64,000 bases of DNA from Lepidodermella squamata (GCA_047495785.1 JBLDXI010000003.1:3162001-3226000); one strand, 5' to 3'; shown: positions 23,301-36,739, numbered from the stretch's first letter. Translations and numbers: made by a program. The notes: a model not told the origin generated them from the sequence alone.

Positions 23301-26300
23301 GCAGTAGACGGGCTTTTTCAGGCAAACAGGCAGAACGGACCAACTGCCATCGGCGGAGCATTCCGTGAAATACGCGGTTGATTGCATTTCATAACCGGGT
23401 AGACAAGCGTAGTAAACTTTATTGCCAGGGTAGGCGAAATTTCCTTCGAATGATCTCTGAGTTATACGGCCATTTTCAATCGCAGGCGCAATGCCACAAG
23501 TCGATACTGGAAAAATTCAGAAAAATTAAAGAAATTTAAAAAATTAAAATTTTAACAATTTTTGAAAAATTCAAGTTAGAATATTTTTAAATTAAAATTT
23601 TTTTTAAATAAAAAAATTCTTACCCGGAACGCATTCTGGGCTTTCGGTCCATTTTCCATCCATAGCGCATTGAACATAGTTATTGATGCGAGATCCGCAT
23701 GATTTTACGTTGAATTTATATCCATTCACGCATTCGTAGATAACGATAGAACCAACTGGGGGCAAATCAGCGTCGAGAATTTCGTAACTCGTGAAAACAA
23801 TAGCCGCGTTTGCAACAAACGGCGCAGGTCCGCAAGACGTCAAAGAATGCGCGGCAGTAGCTTGAAAAATTTAAAATTGAGAAACAATTAAATAAAAAAA
23901 TAGGAAAAATTACAATTGTCAATGCAAGCGGGTAACGGGCTCCAAGTGCCATCTTTTTGACAGGTAATGGACGATTTTTGACCGTTAGCCATCACATAAT
24001 AATTCGAACAACGGTAGATAGCTCGATTTCCTGGCCGGGCTCTATCTGAACCCGAAAGTTCAAAATCAGCAGAAACGAGCACGCCATTGTAAATTCTCGG
24101 TGGCTGAGGGCAAGACTTCAAATCTTAAATTCGAAAAAAATTAAAAATATCTTTTTAAATTTCGAAAATTCTCACCTTCATTTCTGATGCAATCAGGAAT
24201 AACAGTCCATTTTTTATTGACGCATTTGACCTCGGTATCGCCGTCAATACTGTAACCAGCCTCACAGGCGAAAATCATGCGACTGCCCTCGACGGATACG
24301 TTGGCGAACGATTTTTCAACAATAAAACCATGGTCGATAGTCGGCGCCTTCCCGCAGGCCCCAGACCCGATTGGGGCGCAACTCGGCGGGTCGGACCAAG
24401 ACCCGTCAAACGTGCAAATAATGCGGCGAAGGCCGACGGTTTGATAGCCAGAATCGCAAGCAAATTCAGCCCAATCGCCGACTTGAGCGATCGAATTACT
24501 TCTTTTCACGATTTGCCCGTTCAAAATTGTTGGCGTAGGGCCGCAGTCAGATTTTCGAACTGTAGTTCGGCGAGATGTTGTAGCAGTTGAGGTCGAAGTC
24601 GTGGCTGTTGTAGTCGTCTGGGGTAAGGTCGCGCCTTCAGCTAGGCAGATCGGTAATGAAGACCATGACCCATCGGCTTGGCAGGTGGTTGAGTTCGAAC
24701 TCGAGACTATTCGATAGCCCTTCAGGCATCGGAAAACCATGACATCCCCCGCTTCGCTAGGCATTGATTTCGAGCTAGTGCTTGCTAATTCGCTGTTAGG
24801 GACCGACGGGACATTATCACAGGTGACCCGGATGCATTGAGGCGTTGAGCTGTCCCATTTTCCGCTCGCTAAACAGGACATTGTGCCATTTGCGTTGAGG
24901 CTTGAGTTGAATTTGAACCCGGAATCGCAGTTGTAGGAAATTTTTAGGGTATCAGTTTCGAAATCGACTATTTCACCATTCGCTACTTGCGGGGCTTTTC
25001 CACATTTCGTTTTATCAGCCTCTGTAACCAAAATTCGATTAGTAAATCGGAGATTAAAATTGAAGGGTCTAACCTTCAGAAATTAGGGTGCATGTTGGGG
25101 GCGAAGTCCAGCCCGAACTCATGCACATGGAGGCTCTTTTGTTGGTTATCGCATTGTTTTCGTTGCTTTCAGCGAAAATGTAGCCCAATGAACATTCGTA
25201 AAAAACCTGCAAAAAATTGGCAAAATTAATAAAATTGCTTTGGAAATTAATCTCTATCAAATCCAATTTGAATCGCAAATTTTGGAGCATTCAATATAAT
25301 TTCTAACTAAAATAATTAAAAAATTGATAGTGACCCTCAACTCATTCCGAATTTTCAGCCATTTTGCGAACTTTTGAGGCCCATTTTATCCTAATATTTT
25401 GCTGCCAATACCCACCTTTAATTTTATAGACCTATACCCTACACCCTTGAGCATGATAACATATGAATTTTGCCCAAATTTGTTTCCCAATCTGTTTCCT
25501 TACTTTCGTCCCATTTTAAAATCGTTTCTAATACCTATTCTATATTATTTTGCTCGAAATTATTTTCTAATCTAAGCTAACCGTAGAACCGATAGTTGTA
25601 GACAGTTCAGTATTATCGTCTTTCACGAGCACACCATTCGGTGTAAGAGGAGGCGGGCCACACGAGAAAGGGGTCGTTGTGGCCGCACCAGTTGTTGAAG
25701 CGGTTTTAGCAGTCGAAGCTTGATCAGATCCACCATTACCCGATTTCCCACCATCACTCTGCGGTCCTTTTGTAATCTCAATATTTCTATTTCCGCCGCC
25801 ACTATTGCTGTTCCCATTATTAGTGTCATCAGATTTTTTCGTGGTTTTCGGAAGCGTCGTAGTAGTAGTAGTAGTGGTCGTTGCAGTTGTAGTAGATGCT
25901 GCTGGAAAAACGTTTAAGTATTAATTTTTGCCTAATTGGTTTTTTTCATCCACTCAACACGTGAAACGTTTCAAAAACATAAACAAGAATGTCAGAAAAC
26001 GATTGGACGGCAATAAGTCACTCTCTCTCTCTCTCTCTTTACCAGAATTCGTCGAACTTCGAGTTTCGAATTTCGAACTACCCGAAGTAGTTTCGCTGGC
26101 AGGGATACTAGTAGACGTGCTAGGGTCTATAAGCACGAAACATTGACAATAAATCAATCACAGATGTCGAGATAAAAAATTAAGGAGGCATTAATATTAA
26201 TGCCGCCGGGTATCGCTTTGATCCCAGTTACCGCGTCCCTAGCAACACGCATTTTCTAGATTCTACCATCGATATGTTTAGCTTTTCGATATTTTGATAA

Positions 26301-28836
26301 GGAATATCCTTAGAATAGACGATAAGACGACAAACCTGTTCGAAGGTTATAGCTAACTGTAGGCTTTGTGCCTTGCTGGTCCCAGCAGACAGGTGGATCC
26401 AGGTTCCACTGGCCGACATCTCCGCAAATTATCCCGCTGTAATTGGTGAGTAACGTAGCGCCATTGTTGCACTGATAACGAACCATCGAGCCAGGCATGC
26501 TGACAACTTCGAACGACTTGAAAGCCACAATCGCATTTTTAACCACAGGAGCCTCACCGCAAGATTCTAAATAATTAATTTCAAAATTTAGATTCAAAGC
26601 GAAAAATCAGTAATGACTCACGTGGACACCCTGGAATTGCAGTCCATGATTCGATCATCGTACAAAGGGCAACAGCAGACCCATTCAGGGCATATCCACT
26701 GAAAAAAAGTTGTTAATTAATTAAATTTAATTAAATTAATTAAAAAAGTAAAATTCATACTTATTGCATGAATATGTGATAGTATCGCCCGGTACGCTTT
26801 TGTTTCCCTCGAATGTTTGCGAATAAATATAGCCATTGACAATTTTCGGTGCCGGGCCGCATGACCTCGATAAAATGTCCCGATTCGGCTGGCAAACCGG
26901 CGGGAAAGTCCACACGCCACCCGCCTGGCAAGCGACCGTATTTTTCCCAGCAATGTCGTAGCCTGTTTTACACGCATACGTCACCGTGTCGCCCTCTTTA
27001 GACATCGCATCGGCCGCGAAGGATCGGTCGATGATTGTTGCTGAGTTGATGACAGGTGCTGGGCCGCAGGATCCGCTGGAAAATGTCACTGTTGTAGCGG
27101 CCTGGGTTGAGGTGACTATTGTCGAGTCGCCTGGGTTACTGGGTGTCAGTGGCTGGGTGACAGCGCCGCCAGCTGGGGTTCCAACGCTCGTAATCACCGG
27201 CTGGGTCGATGTCGTAGTAGTACTAGTCGTAGTACTCGCTAAAATTGATAATTGAAAATTCGATGAAAAAAAATGAAAAATTTAATACTTGATTCTGTTG
27301 TTGTTGTTATTGAGACACATCTCGGAGTGGTGGACCAGTTAAGGGTGAGTAGACAAACAACACGATCCGGGCTGCCATCGGCGAAAGCGTAGCCGTCTTT
27401 ACAGGTGAAAGTTATCATATCACCAGCTCGGCTCATGACTGCGTACGATTTCGAAACAGCAACCGCGTTTTCAACAACAGGATACTGAACTCCGCAAGAT
27501 CCTAGGAATGAACATTCGGATTTAGAATTTCAATCAAATTTTGAAAAATTCAGCCAAATTTTAATGACGGGTCCCACATTGGTTCCGTGTTTTGAAATTT
27601 AGTTCCGCTTCAGTCATTTTGGGTTTACTAAATTCTCCACGTGATATTCTGCCTTAATTTTTGGTTAAAATTTTTATGATTATTTTTTGAAAATTTTGAA
27701 ATAAAATAAAAGGCTTATTATCGTAAATTTTGTTACGGTGAAAAAACGACTTGAAAAAAATATTTTCAAAAAAAATAATGCATCACCTAAAAAAGACCAG
27801 ATAATATTTTGAATTTTTTTTGCGATTTCAGATTTTTTGTAAATAACCCGATAATTAATTAGGTCACTTTCCAGGTTCAATTCGTTTCTATTATTCGAGC
27901 AATATGGTGAATTAAATTCCTCATAATAAGGCATAATTGTGGTAATTACCTAGGCAAAGAGGAAGCGGCGAAAATGTAGCATTCGCTTGGCACGAGACGT
28001 ACATAGACCCAGCCAGGATAAAGCCTTCCTTGCACGCGTACATGATAAAATCACCCGAGAAAAATAACCCATTCGCCGAGGATACAACAACCGTGGCATG
28101 CGGAACTTCTGGCAACGGACCACAACTGATATAAGCCTCACCTAAAATATTTAAAAAAATTAATTAAAAATTTCGAAATATTAATTAACTTACTGTCGGG
28201 TGAAATTTTTGCTAATAGCGCTGGAATTCTTGCAACAGGTTTCGCTACAATTTCAGTGCCACTTCGCAGTTCTTTGATCTGCCTGATATCGGCGAGTCCA
28301 AGGAAACCGATGTATGTTGGGTAATTTTCGGGGTCACGAATATTGCTCCGATAGGGCACGACATTATTCGCCTCGGCAATGTCGTAAAAATCGTAAAATA
28401 GCCCGAAAATATTGCCCTTTTCAGCTCGAAATGGCTTCCCGACTGAAAGCAGCGGCAGTTGGACGGTTTGCCAGGTTTTCGCCGAATTAGACGCATTGAC
28501 ATCGACCCGCATGTAGCTCAACATGCGGAACGAGCCCGGGCGACTAGCAATCGGCTCTAGCACGGCTAAATTGAAGTATTTAGCCGCCGAACTGGCGAAA
28601 TTGTTGATAAAAGTGACGGATTGAATGACGCCTGAGCACGGTGCGGTCATCCATGGGTAGATGTGGAGGAGACTGCTGGTTTCTGGGTAGAAATCCACGC
28701 TCGACTCAGGCGAGGCGACGCCAACTTTACACCCTGCACCGCCGGATCTAGAGACAGCGGCCGGTGTTGGGACGATTTGACTTGAAATTACGGGGATTAA
28801 TTGAAAAATTATCACTGCAGGTAATATAGTCATCAT
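20353..28836 (-). CDS. Giant secreted sushi-repeat (CCP) protein with C-terminal VWA domain
   Basis: The start is ATG-ATG at 28836, with a signal peptide (ILPAVIIFQLIPVISS), then a Cys-poor N-terminal domain of about 190 residues that I do not recognise. About 19 sushi modules follow, each with the CG.(A/P)P...NG, Y.C..G(Y/F) and W...P.C pattern. They lie at roughly 28120-27950, 27500-27290, 27080-26620 (two), 26565-26340, 25680-25075, 25020-24175 (four), 24120-23625 (two), 23510-23115 (two), 22560-21900 (three) and 21413-21010 (two). Thr/Ser-rich linkers occur near 27240-27080, 26130-26040, 25910-25690 and 24640-24550. The last exon (21413-20353) ends with a VWA domain whose metal site DxSxS (DLSES) is intact. 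Likely an extracellular adhesion or immune-type protein. Some small exon edges are approximate. Confidence 0.8.
26018..26040. repeat. CT microsatellite
   Basis: An uninterrupted CTCTCT run lies just inside the intron that follows the GTAAAG donor of a Ser/Thr linker exon of the sushi gene. Confidence 0.9.
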
Positions 28837-29531
28837 GTCATCTTGGCGTTAAACTTCTAAAAATAGGGGATAAATAATAAAGACGAATTTTCTATATCGT
28901 TTTTCCTTGATGATTAAATATTATTCAGTCGCTATCTAAGCAGGTGAGTTTGTATTGTTCGCGACGCTGGCACTCGGGCAATATGACGAATAATAACATA
29001 TGTGAGCGGCATCGATTGCTTAGCTTGAAGCTTATATGATGGGTATATGCTGGCTGGTTGTTGCTAGGTGGCATCACACAACTCCTCGCAAAACAATCGC
29101 TCAATGGAATCACTAATGACGCAATTTTTGCGCGACAGCCATCACTACTCATCTAAATATTGGCGCCAAATTCAAAATAGAGGCAACCAGTCTTTATCAC
29201 TGATTCTTTTCAGAGCCTTGTGACTTGCCAAAATAAAAACACTAATTTTGGGTTTGTCATGTTATCCCACTACATAGTGGAGCAGCAACCACTAGAAACT
29301 GATTGGAATAAAATATTTTATGGAAAATTGTTCCTAAATGAAAAACAGCACACTGGTTTTTTTTTTATAAAATTCAGACACTTGAGTACGTTCATAATTT
29401 ATTTGAATTTCATTTTCATATAATGCAGCTATTATTGCAAAAATAGTCGCTTTCAAGCTCAGAATTTTCCACGAGGAGCAATATCTTTGAAAGAATTCTT
29501 AGATCACAAGTAATCATTTTAGATCATGTTC
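28837..29531. other. intergenic, no gene seen
   Basis: Upstream region of the sushi-VWA gene and 3' flank of the next gene. Only short open frames, no recognisable RNA or repeat. Confidence 0.4.
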
Positions 29532-30633
29532 TCAATAGTAGTAGCCATGCTTGCCGCCCTTCTTGCCATAGCGACCATCGCGATAGCTGGCAGAGACAGA
29601 TCCGCGGAATTTGTGGGTAGCGCGTTCAGCCGAGGCGGAGGCGCGTTTGCGGCCGTACTTGGCTCCAGCCTTGCGGGCGTGGGCAGAGTCGGAGACGGAG
29701 GTCTTCTTGTTGCTGGCCTTGTACTTGCGGGAGTTGCGCGAGTCACGAGCGACGGAGGCCGAGGCGCGGCGGTGGTGGGCCTTGTTGCGCTTCGCCTTCT
29801 TCGAGGCAGCGGCGGCCGAGGCCTTCGAGTCGCGGGAAGCGTAGTCGGCAGAGTGGGCCTTGCGGGACTTCTTGCCGTGGGCCTTCTTGGCGGTCTTTTT
29901 GCGGGTGGCAGTGGTGGCAGCGCCGTCAGAGTCGTAGGCACCGAAGTTCTTGGCACCGGATTCGTAGCTGAACTTGTTGACCTTGTTGTGGCCCTTGTCG
30001 GTGAAGGTCTTCTTCTTGAACTCGATCTCTTCACCCTTCTTGTCGCGGGCCTGGTCCTTGGTGAAAGCAGCCTTGCGCTTGTGGTCGGCACGGCCGTGCT
30101 TCTTGTTGCGGCTGTGTTTCTGGGCAGCGGCGGCGGCGCCAGAATCTTTGTAGGCGTTGGCGTGCTGGGCGAAGGCAGCCGAGCCGCTGTGGCGCTGCTT
30201 GCGATTGCGGCGCTTGCTGCCGGCCTTGGACTTCTTCTGGTCGTAGGCGGAGTCACGCTTGCCAGCAGATTCGTAGTTAGCCGAGGCGCGTTCGGCGCTG
30301 GCCGATCGTTCCTTGATCAGCTTGCGCTTGTCGCTGGTCTTCTTGTTGTGGGAAGCATCGGCCGAGGCGTAGTCGACGGCACCGTTCTCTTGCTCAGCAG
30401 AGGCCGACTTGCGGTCGTAGGTGTCGCGTTGGTCGACCGAGGCGGAGAAAGAGGCACGGCGGCCACCCTTGTGACCACCATATCCCTTGCCGTGGCCGCC
30501 CTCCTTCTGGTTGAAGGTAGCAGAGCTGAGAGCTATTAAAAAGGCACGGCAATAATTAAATGGCTGATTACGAACTGAAGCTCTTACCGGCGCAGCCCAA
30601 AGCGATGATTGCCAAAACCAAGACAGTTCGCAT
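29532..30633 (-). CDS. Secreted Lys/Arg-rich, Ser/Ala-repeat protein, 348 aa
   Basis: Exons 30633-30588 and 30532-29532 give 349 codons including the stop. A classic signal peptide (MRTVLVLAIIALGCAA) is split by a 55-base intron. The mature protein is almost all K, R, S, A, G, H, N and D, with recurring RSASAERASANY, ASASV and KKxKRN motifs, GHGKGYGGHKGG near the front and GKKGGKHGYYY at the end. Codons strongly prefer C or G in the third position, a sign of high expression. No family recognised. A structural, adhesive, cuticle or eggshell role, or an antimicrobial one, is possible but unproven. Confidence 0.8.
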
Positions 30634-30781
30634 CGTAAATAAAACCGATAAAATTTCTAAAATTCAAGAAATGTTTTAAACTTCAATAACTTTCATTTTC
30701 CGCCCAAGAAGGCTAAATAAATTATATTTTCATTTTTTGATAACGTGTTGGGCTCATCTCAACTTTTCATCACAGATACGC

Positions 30782-31459
30782 TTAATGCCAGAAAAAGCCA
30801 TTGCGACGGCCGTAGAAGTCGCCGGACGAGGACGAGCCGCTGTAGAAACCGCGATGACCGAAGCGACCGTAGCCGTAGCCATGGCGACCACGGCCGTAGA
30901 ATCCACGACGACCGTGACGGCCGTATCCGAAACCGCGGCGACCGAAGCGACCACCGTGGCGACGGCCATAGAAACCGCGTCCGTGGCGACGGCCGCGGAA
31001 GGAACCAGACAGGGACGAGCGGGAGCCACGGCGGCCGATGAAGTGGCCACGGCGACCACGGTTGTCACCAGCACTGGCCGAGGCGGAGTTCTTGTTGACG
31101 GAGGCCGAGGCGTAGTTGCCACCACGACGGCGACCGAAGAAGCCGCGACGGCCACGGTTGTTGCCGGCAGCAGCCGAGGCGGAGCGGCGGTTGACGGAGG
31201 CAGAGGCGAAGTTGCCGCGACGACCCTTGTGGCCGAAGAAGCGACCACCGCGACGGTTGTCACCGGCCGAGGCGGAGGCCGAGCGCTTGTTCACCGAGGC
31301 GGAAACATTGTTGCCACCACGTCCACGCTTGCCAAGGTTCGCCGAGGTGGCGACTAAAAATTATTGAAAAAATGCAAATTTTCGAAAGGATTATCATCGT
31401 TTCAGGATATTACCGATGCAGAAGAGGGCGACAACAGCTACAACCAAAATAGCGCGCAT
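30782..31459 (-). CDS. Secreted Gly/Arg-rich protein with ASASV-NKRSASAS repeats, 205 aa
   Basis: Exons 31459-31414 and 31353-30782 give 206 codons including the stop. The signal peptide (MRAILVVAVVALFCIV) is cut by an intron at the same codon and phase as in the neighbouring gene. Three repeats of the form ASASVN(K/R)xSASASAGDNRxGR are followed by a GRRGFYGR/GYGYGR tail rich in Arg, Gly, Phe, Tyr and His. The shared signal peptide, intron and SASAS motif make it a tandem relative of the 29532-30633 gene. No known family. Very high predicted pI. Confidence 0.8.
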
Positions 31460-31887
31460 GATTAGTTTTGAGCTAATGTATTCACTTGATAAATTGAGAA
31501 TTATCGAAGGACTGATGATTTCAAAACCTTCGAAGTGCCCCTTTAAAAACCATTCGAATGGGATTGTTGTGAAATCCCGCCGCTAGTTGAAACGTGCGTC
31601 GTTTCAAGATCGCGAGCATGTTTACGTTCATGCTGAGCGCAATTTCAGACTTCATTGTTTTTTCGCTGAAAACAAATTATTCGCACGCGCGGGCAATTAG
31701 AAGCACGCCACACCCGTTCATGAAAAAACAATAAGTTTTTCAACCTGGAATAGTGAATTTTCATATCTCCTAAAAGTTAGAAAAGAACCAATAATTCGAT
31801 TCAGAAAGACTGGAAAATTTATTTTGCTCTCAATAATATTGGGTTCAACGGAATTTCATGAAAATATCTCTGGAATCCAAGTCAATA
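31460..31887. other. intergenic, no gene seen
   Basis: 5' flank of the Gly/Arg-rich gene and 3' flank of the ankyrin gene; no coding signal. Confidence 0.4.
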
Positions 31888-34784
31888 TCACGAGTCCAAT
31901 GGAATGACTTGAGATCCGCCGGGTAGACGTTCAAAATCCGGAAATTCATGCGCTCCATCCGCCATATCAGCATCCGTCTGGTTCGAGCCCAGCTGAATTA
32001 GATAATTATACAAATCAATCGGCAACTTCGCGCCCCGTTTCAGCAAAACCTCCGCAGTCTCAAGGTGATCAGTGGTTTGGAAACAAAAACACAGCGCAGA
32101 TAGCGCGGTTGGTTCGTCGCCACTTCGAGCTGAAATATCGGCGCCTTTTTCCAGCAAGTACTCAACAACCCGGGTCGACCCGGACGAGGCGGCTTCCATC
32201 AAAGGCGTCCGATCCCGATAACCTCGGCAATTTACGTCGAATCGCGCGGTTTCGACTAAATAACGGACGAAAGGTAGTTGGTTCGATTGAGCAGCCCAGT
32301 GGAGTAAGTTTCTCCCATCATCGGTCGTCGCCTCAATAGATTTCGGGTCTCTCTTCAATAAGATATCTAAAATATCCAGATTTCCGGATCTACACGCGTA
32401 GTGAACTGCTGTAAAGCCGTTGTAGCTTTCGTTAGTTCGAGTGCGAATATTAGCGCCTTTTTCCAAGAGGTAGTCAATCGCATCTTTCTGCCCGCCGCCT
32501 GCAGCGTACATCAACGGCGTCGCGTCCGAACGACCCTGAGTGTCGACATTTTGCCCGTATTTTTCGATGAGGAGTTTCAGAACTTCGATTTCGCCAGATC
32601 TAGCGGCGTAGCGAAGAGCGACATCGCCAACTCCGTCTCGAGCTTCGATTAGGTTCGCATCCCGGGCAATTAAGGCTTCGATTACGGCCACGTGACCTCG
32701 ATCGGCCGCCATGTGGATTGCCATTCGTTTACATCTTTCCACCAAATAATTCCAGCTCCTATACAAAAATTGGAAAAAATTATTCAAAATTATTTAAAAT
32801 TAAAATTTTAAAATTGAAAATTGAAAATGAATTAAAAATTTAGATCAAATATTACTATTAATATTAACTAAAAATTCAATTTTAAAAAGAGTTAAAAAAT
32901 TCAGGAAAAAATAGAAATGCATTCTCGTTTTAAATTTTCCGAATTCAATTTTTTCTCAAATTTTCTAAAAATAAAAGAAATTCTTATCGCATCGAACCTA
33001 GCAGATATATCGGCGCCTTTTGACATGAGGTATTCGACTACACGGACATGTCCCTTCGATGCCGCTATCATCAAAGCCGTTCTCGCCCCGTCATCGCCCT
33101 GCCGTTCATCCACATTCATTCCAAACTCTTCAATCAGCCGTTTGACAACGCCTAGATGACCGATTTCCGCCGCCATTCGTAACGCTCGCATGTGGTCGAT
33201 CTCGCCGGGTAGTAACGATGAGCCACTGATCGCCATTATATAATCCATCGAATCGAAGTCGCTGTTATGAAATGCCTCGTTAAAGCCCAACATGCCAGAT
33301 GAGGAGATCGTGCTTCCAGGGTACGACCGGCAATTCATAAAAGGGCAAAGAACTTCGAGCACATCGATTGGTGTTAAATTTTCGCCAAAAATAATCCGTT
33401 TCAGCGAGGCAAACAGAGGCAAACGACTGAAATCGGCCGCTATTTGCAGCAAATTCCTCATTTCGTTTTCGTTCAACCGCGGCAGGAGAAGATGAACAAT
33501 TTGGGAATGACCGAAAATTGCGGCGACTTGGGCGATTTCGAACGTGATTTTCGCGCCTTTTTCCATCAGATAATGCACCACTTCTAACCTGCCAGCCATT
33601 GCAGCGAGAAATAGAGGTGTCCGCTGTTCGAAACCAGCTTGATCAATATCGATCTCAAACTTTTCAATAAGAAATTGAAGAATTTCTAGGTGGCCGAATG
33701 CGGCTGAATAGTGGATAGGCGAATAACCATCCATGTCAGTTACGTCTTTCAGCGAGCCATCGTGCTCTAACAAGAGTTTGACCTCATTTAAATGACCATA
33801 TTTCGCGGCGGCGTGAATGGCAGTAAAGCCACGATCGTCCGACCCACTAATTAAATGTGGGTCAGCGCCGTGTTTTAGAAGACACGTAATCGCATCGCTT
33901 CTACCGTCTCTTGCAGCCAAAATAAGGGCAGATCGATGATTGTAACCAGGCAAATCGATAATTTCTCGGCCAAATCGTGAAATTAGCAGTTCGATGACGT
34001 GAACTTGGCCGGACATCGCGGTAAAATGAAATGCTGTGTTATCCTGATAGCCCTTGTCATAGGCTAGACTGGAATCCAGGGTTAGAAGAAGCTCGAGTAA
34101 AATCACATCGCCTGTTTCAGCGGCAGCGTGAAATGCCAGCATCTCGATGTCCGACGCAACAGCTTCACCGTTTTCATCCTCCAAGGCAGCTCGAACTCGA
34201 TGAATCGCTGCGAGTTATAATTAACAAAAATTTAAGAAAAATCCAATAAAAAATTCATACCTAATTCGGGCCGAAGTTTGTTGCTCGTTGCCTTAGACAC
34301 GAATGAGTCCATTTTTTCAAGCCTCTGTCGATATCGCCGAATTTCACTCCTCGACGTTGGCAACTGCCGAGACATCCAATGACAGCCGGCATATCTCGAT
34401 TGAGCGCTGGCTGGCTGATCTCTCGAAATTTGAAGCTTCCTAGCGTCGTAGACCCTAGCTTCATCTTTTTGCCATTCAACATGAGCATAATATTGAGCCT
34501 TATAAGTTTCATCATCTTCACCAGCGGCTTCCTCACTCTCGGTAGAACCAGTTAAATCCTGGTGATGAATGCCACATCGCAAAATGTACCAGGCTAGATG
34601 TTCGGTTGGATCAGAGCAATTTTCGTCGAGTTTCAAGAATCCTAAAAATTTCCGAAAAATTATTGTTTTCATTTTATTAAAATTATTTACCTAGATTATC
34701 AGGAGGGAATACGTTAACGATGTGAGACTTAATTTTGCTGTTCACATTGTCGATTTCTTGCTGATCGTCCTCAATTTGATGCAT
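31888..34784 (-). CDS. Ankyrin-repeat protein, 851 aa
   Basis: Exons 34784-34691, 34641-34261, 34207-32998 and 32758-31888 total 852 codons including the stop. The first roughly 160 residues are not ankyrin (Glu/Asp-rich, no clear motif). After that come about 15 ankyrin repeats with the usual cores (HxAAExGD, TALMIAASKGHVRVVEYLMSKGA, TPLMEAASSG). A weaker stretch around residues 400-520 separates two blocks. No signal peptide, membrane segment, death domain or kinase is visible, so a cytosolic scaffold is the simplest reading. The last intron starts with GTTCGA. Confidence 0.8.
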
Positions 34785-36739
34785 TTTCCCGAGGTTTTAA
34801 GTTGATTTTTGCACTTCACCTCTCTCTCACCAGAAAAGAGGATTGTATCTCCTTTTCATCAGTCTAATAGCAGTGCGGCGGCTGCTTTTGCATCTCACTT
34901 GAAAGGCCCTTGCATGGTGGTAAATGGTGGCAAAAATTTAGCTCTATTGAACTTTTTTACAGATGCTTATGCATATTACGTTCAAGTCCGTATAGACATA
35001 GCGCGTTCTTTTTCGCGCTAATATTTTCACGTCATTATTATTTATTAATTGAACGCACGGCAGTGCAAAAGGTGCGCCAAAAAAAATTATGGATTACCAA
35101 TATTACACCGCAATTTAATTCCTGAAGAAATTGTTCCGGGATTACTCATCTTGGTGCACCATGGACATTGGTGCCAAATAATAAAAAGCAATTTGATAAG
35201 GAAATATTTTACGGTATTTACTTTTCAGCGGCCTTATCTCGGCTCCTGATCCATTCACTCGCACTCGAAAATGGAAAATACCGAGCAATTAAACGGCATT
35301 TGGAACCATTTGCTACTTGTAATAAAATTGAACATCGACTCGGAAAATTTATATTTTTTTACTATTTTATTTTCGGTGGCAAAAACAATTATTCTTAGAA
35401 TTATTCATTAATATTCGGCCAGTTTTATTGCCAAGATATATGAGGCCGGAATGCCAAGCATAAATTATTAGCCGGCCATGGTCCTGCCAGTGGACAATGC
35501 CTTCTCACGCCTCGCGCCTTTTTATCGTGCTGTCGGCAACATTTTGTGCGCATAATAATTGATTTACCTGTAAATAAACATGCGACGCTAATTTCAGGCG
35601 CCTCGAGAAATAATGCCGCTTTCAGGCTTTGGGTCTCATCAAAGTACGGTTATAATGAAATTGTGGACGTGCATTCATCCTGCCTCATCAGGTGTGAATC
35701 AACACACATTATTCGGCACTTATTTGTCATGTTTCTTGCGAGTACCACTTTTCAAGATGCAGTAGCTAGCGCTTATTATGACGCTTTTTGATGAATCTAC
35801 GTTATTTGTCATGCAGTTTATCGTATAAGAATCTTACCTGTAATCATATACCTATTTTTTACTCGCGAGATAACACGTGTATTCCGGTTAGATACAGGAT
35901 CTTTCTTGGATAGCCTAGATATTTTGCGCCTGGATTATAGCCAAACGTTACCCCGCGGCTGGAAATATTTTGCCGGAAAAGCCAACCTTCTCTACCCGAA
36001 AAATATGTGAAATCTACTCCGAAATTGCGTCAACAAATAATTAGCTATAAATCAGTCAAAGCTCTTGAATATTATTAAAATATTCTCTGAATTTTATTCA
36101 TAATTTAATAATAATTTTAATAATTTTATATTATTTTTATTACAACAACCTAATATAGTGCCGCTTATTTCTATGAGGGTACCATTTGTCATTCCTGTCC
36201 ATTTATTTACCTGCGAATTTCGTGCTTAATTTTCGTGTAATTGATGCCGGGCAATTTATTTTCTTAAATTTGCATTATTTTACAGCGTTTCCAATGAGTT
36301 CTGCAACCATTTTTTAATTTTACAAATTTGTATAGGAAATGCATCAAATTTTTTGAAATTAAACCTACAGGGAGCATCTTCCCCTCTTTATCCGCGATTT
36401 CACCGAAATAATAGAAAAATTTACCGGAGAAAACTGGGAAACCTCGATGGTTACTGAATCGGGGATTTTCGGTATTTTACCCGGTTGAATCGTATTTCTC
36501 CCGATTTTTAATCCCATTGACAAGTGCCTTATGTCATTTTGAATTTTTCTAAATGGCTTCGTCGCTCATTTTAGAGTTTCTGAACCCTTTTCTGAGCATG
36601 TTCTTTCTTACTTATGAGCCATGCTGTTTATGCATTAGTGGCTTGAAAATTCTCCACGCGTCGACACCACTTAAATTCATAAACTTTCAATTATTATAAC
36701 GTTTTAATAATAGATGTTTTATCAAAGCTCTGTAGCCGT
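34785..36739. other. intergenic, about 1.95 kb, no gene seen
   Basis: Divergent spacer between the ankyrin gene (-) and the Ly6-type gene (+). AT-rich with runs of TAATAATTT near 36060-36150. No ORF, tRNA or transposon ends recognised. Confidence 0.4.

Noticed and set aside
29526-30539. Long plus-strand open frame (337 codons, Val/Ala/Gly-rich)
   Set aside because: It is the complement of the codon-biased Lys/Ser/Ala gene on the minus strand, which has a signal peptide and a correctly spliced start. The plus frame has no sensible motif.
30737-31357. Plus-strand open frame rich in Thr, Ala and Val
   Set aside because: Antisense shadow of the Gly/Arg-rich secreted protein; it results from C-ending codons.
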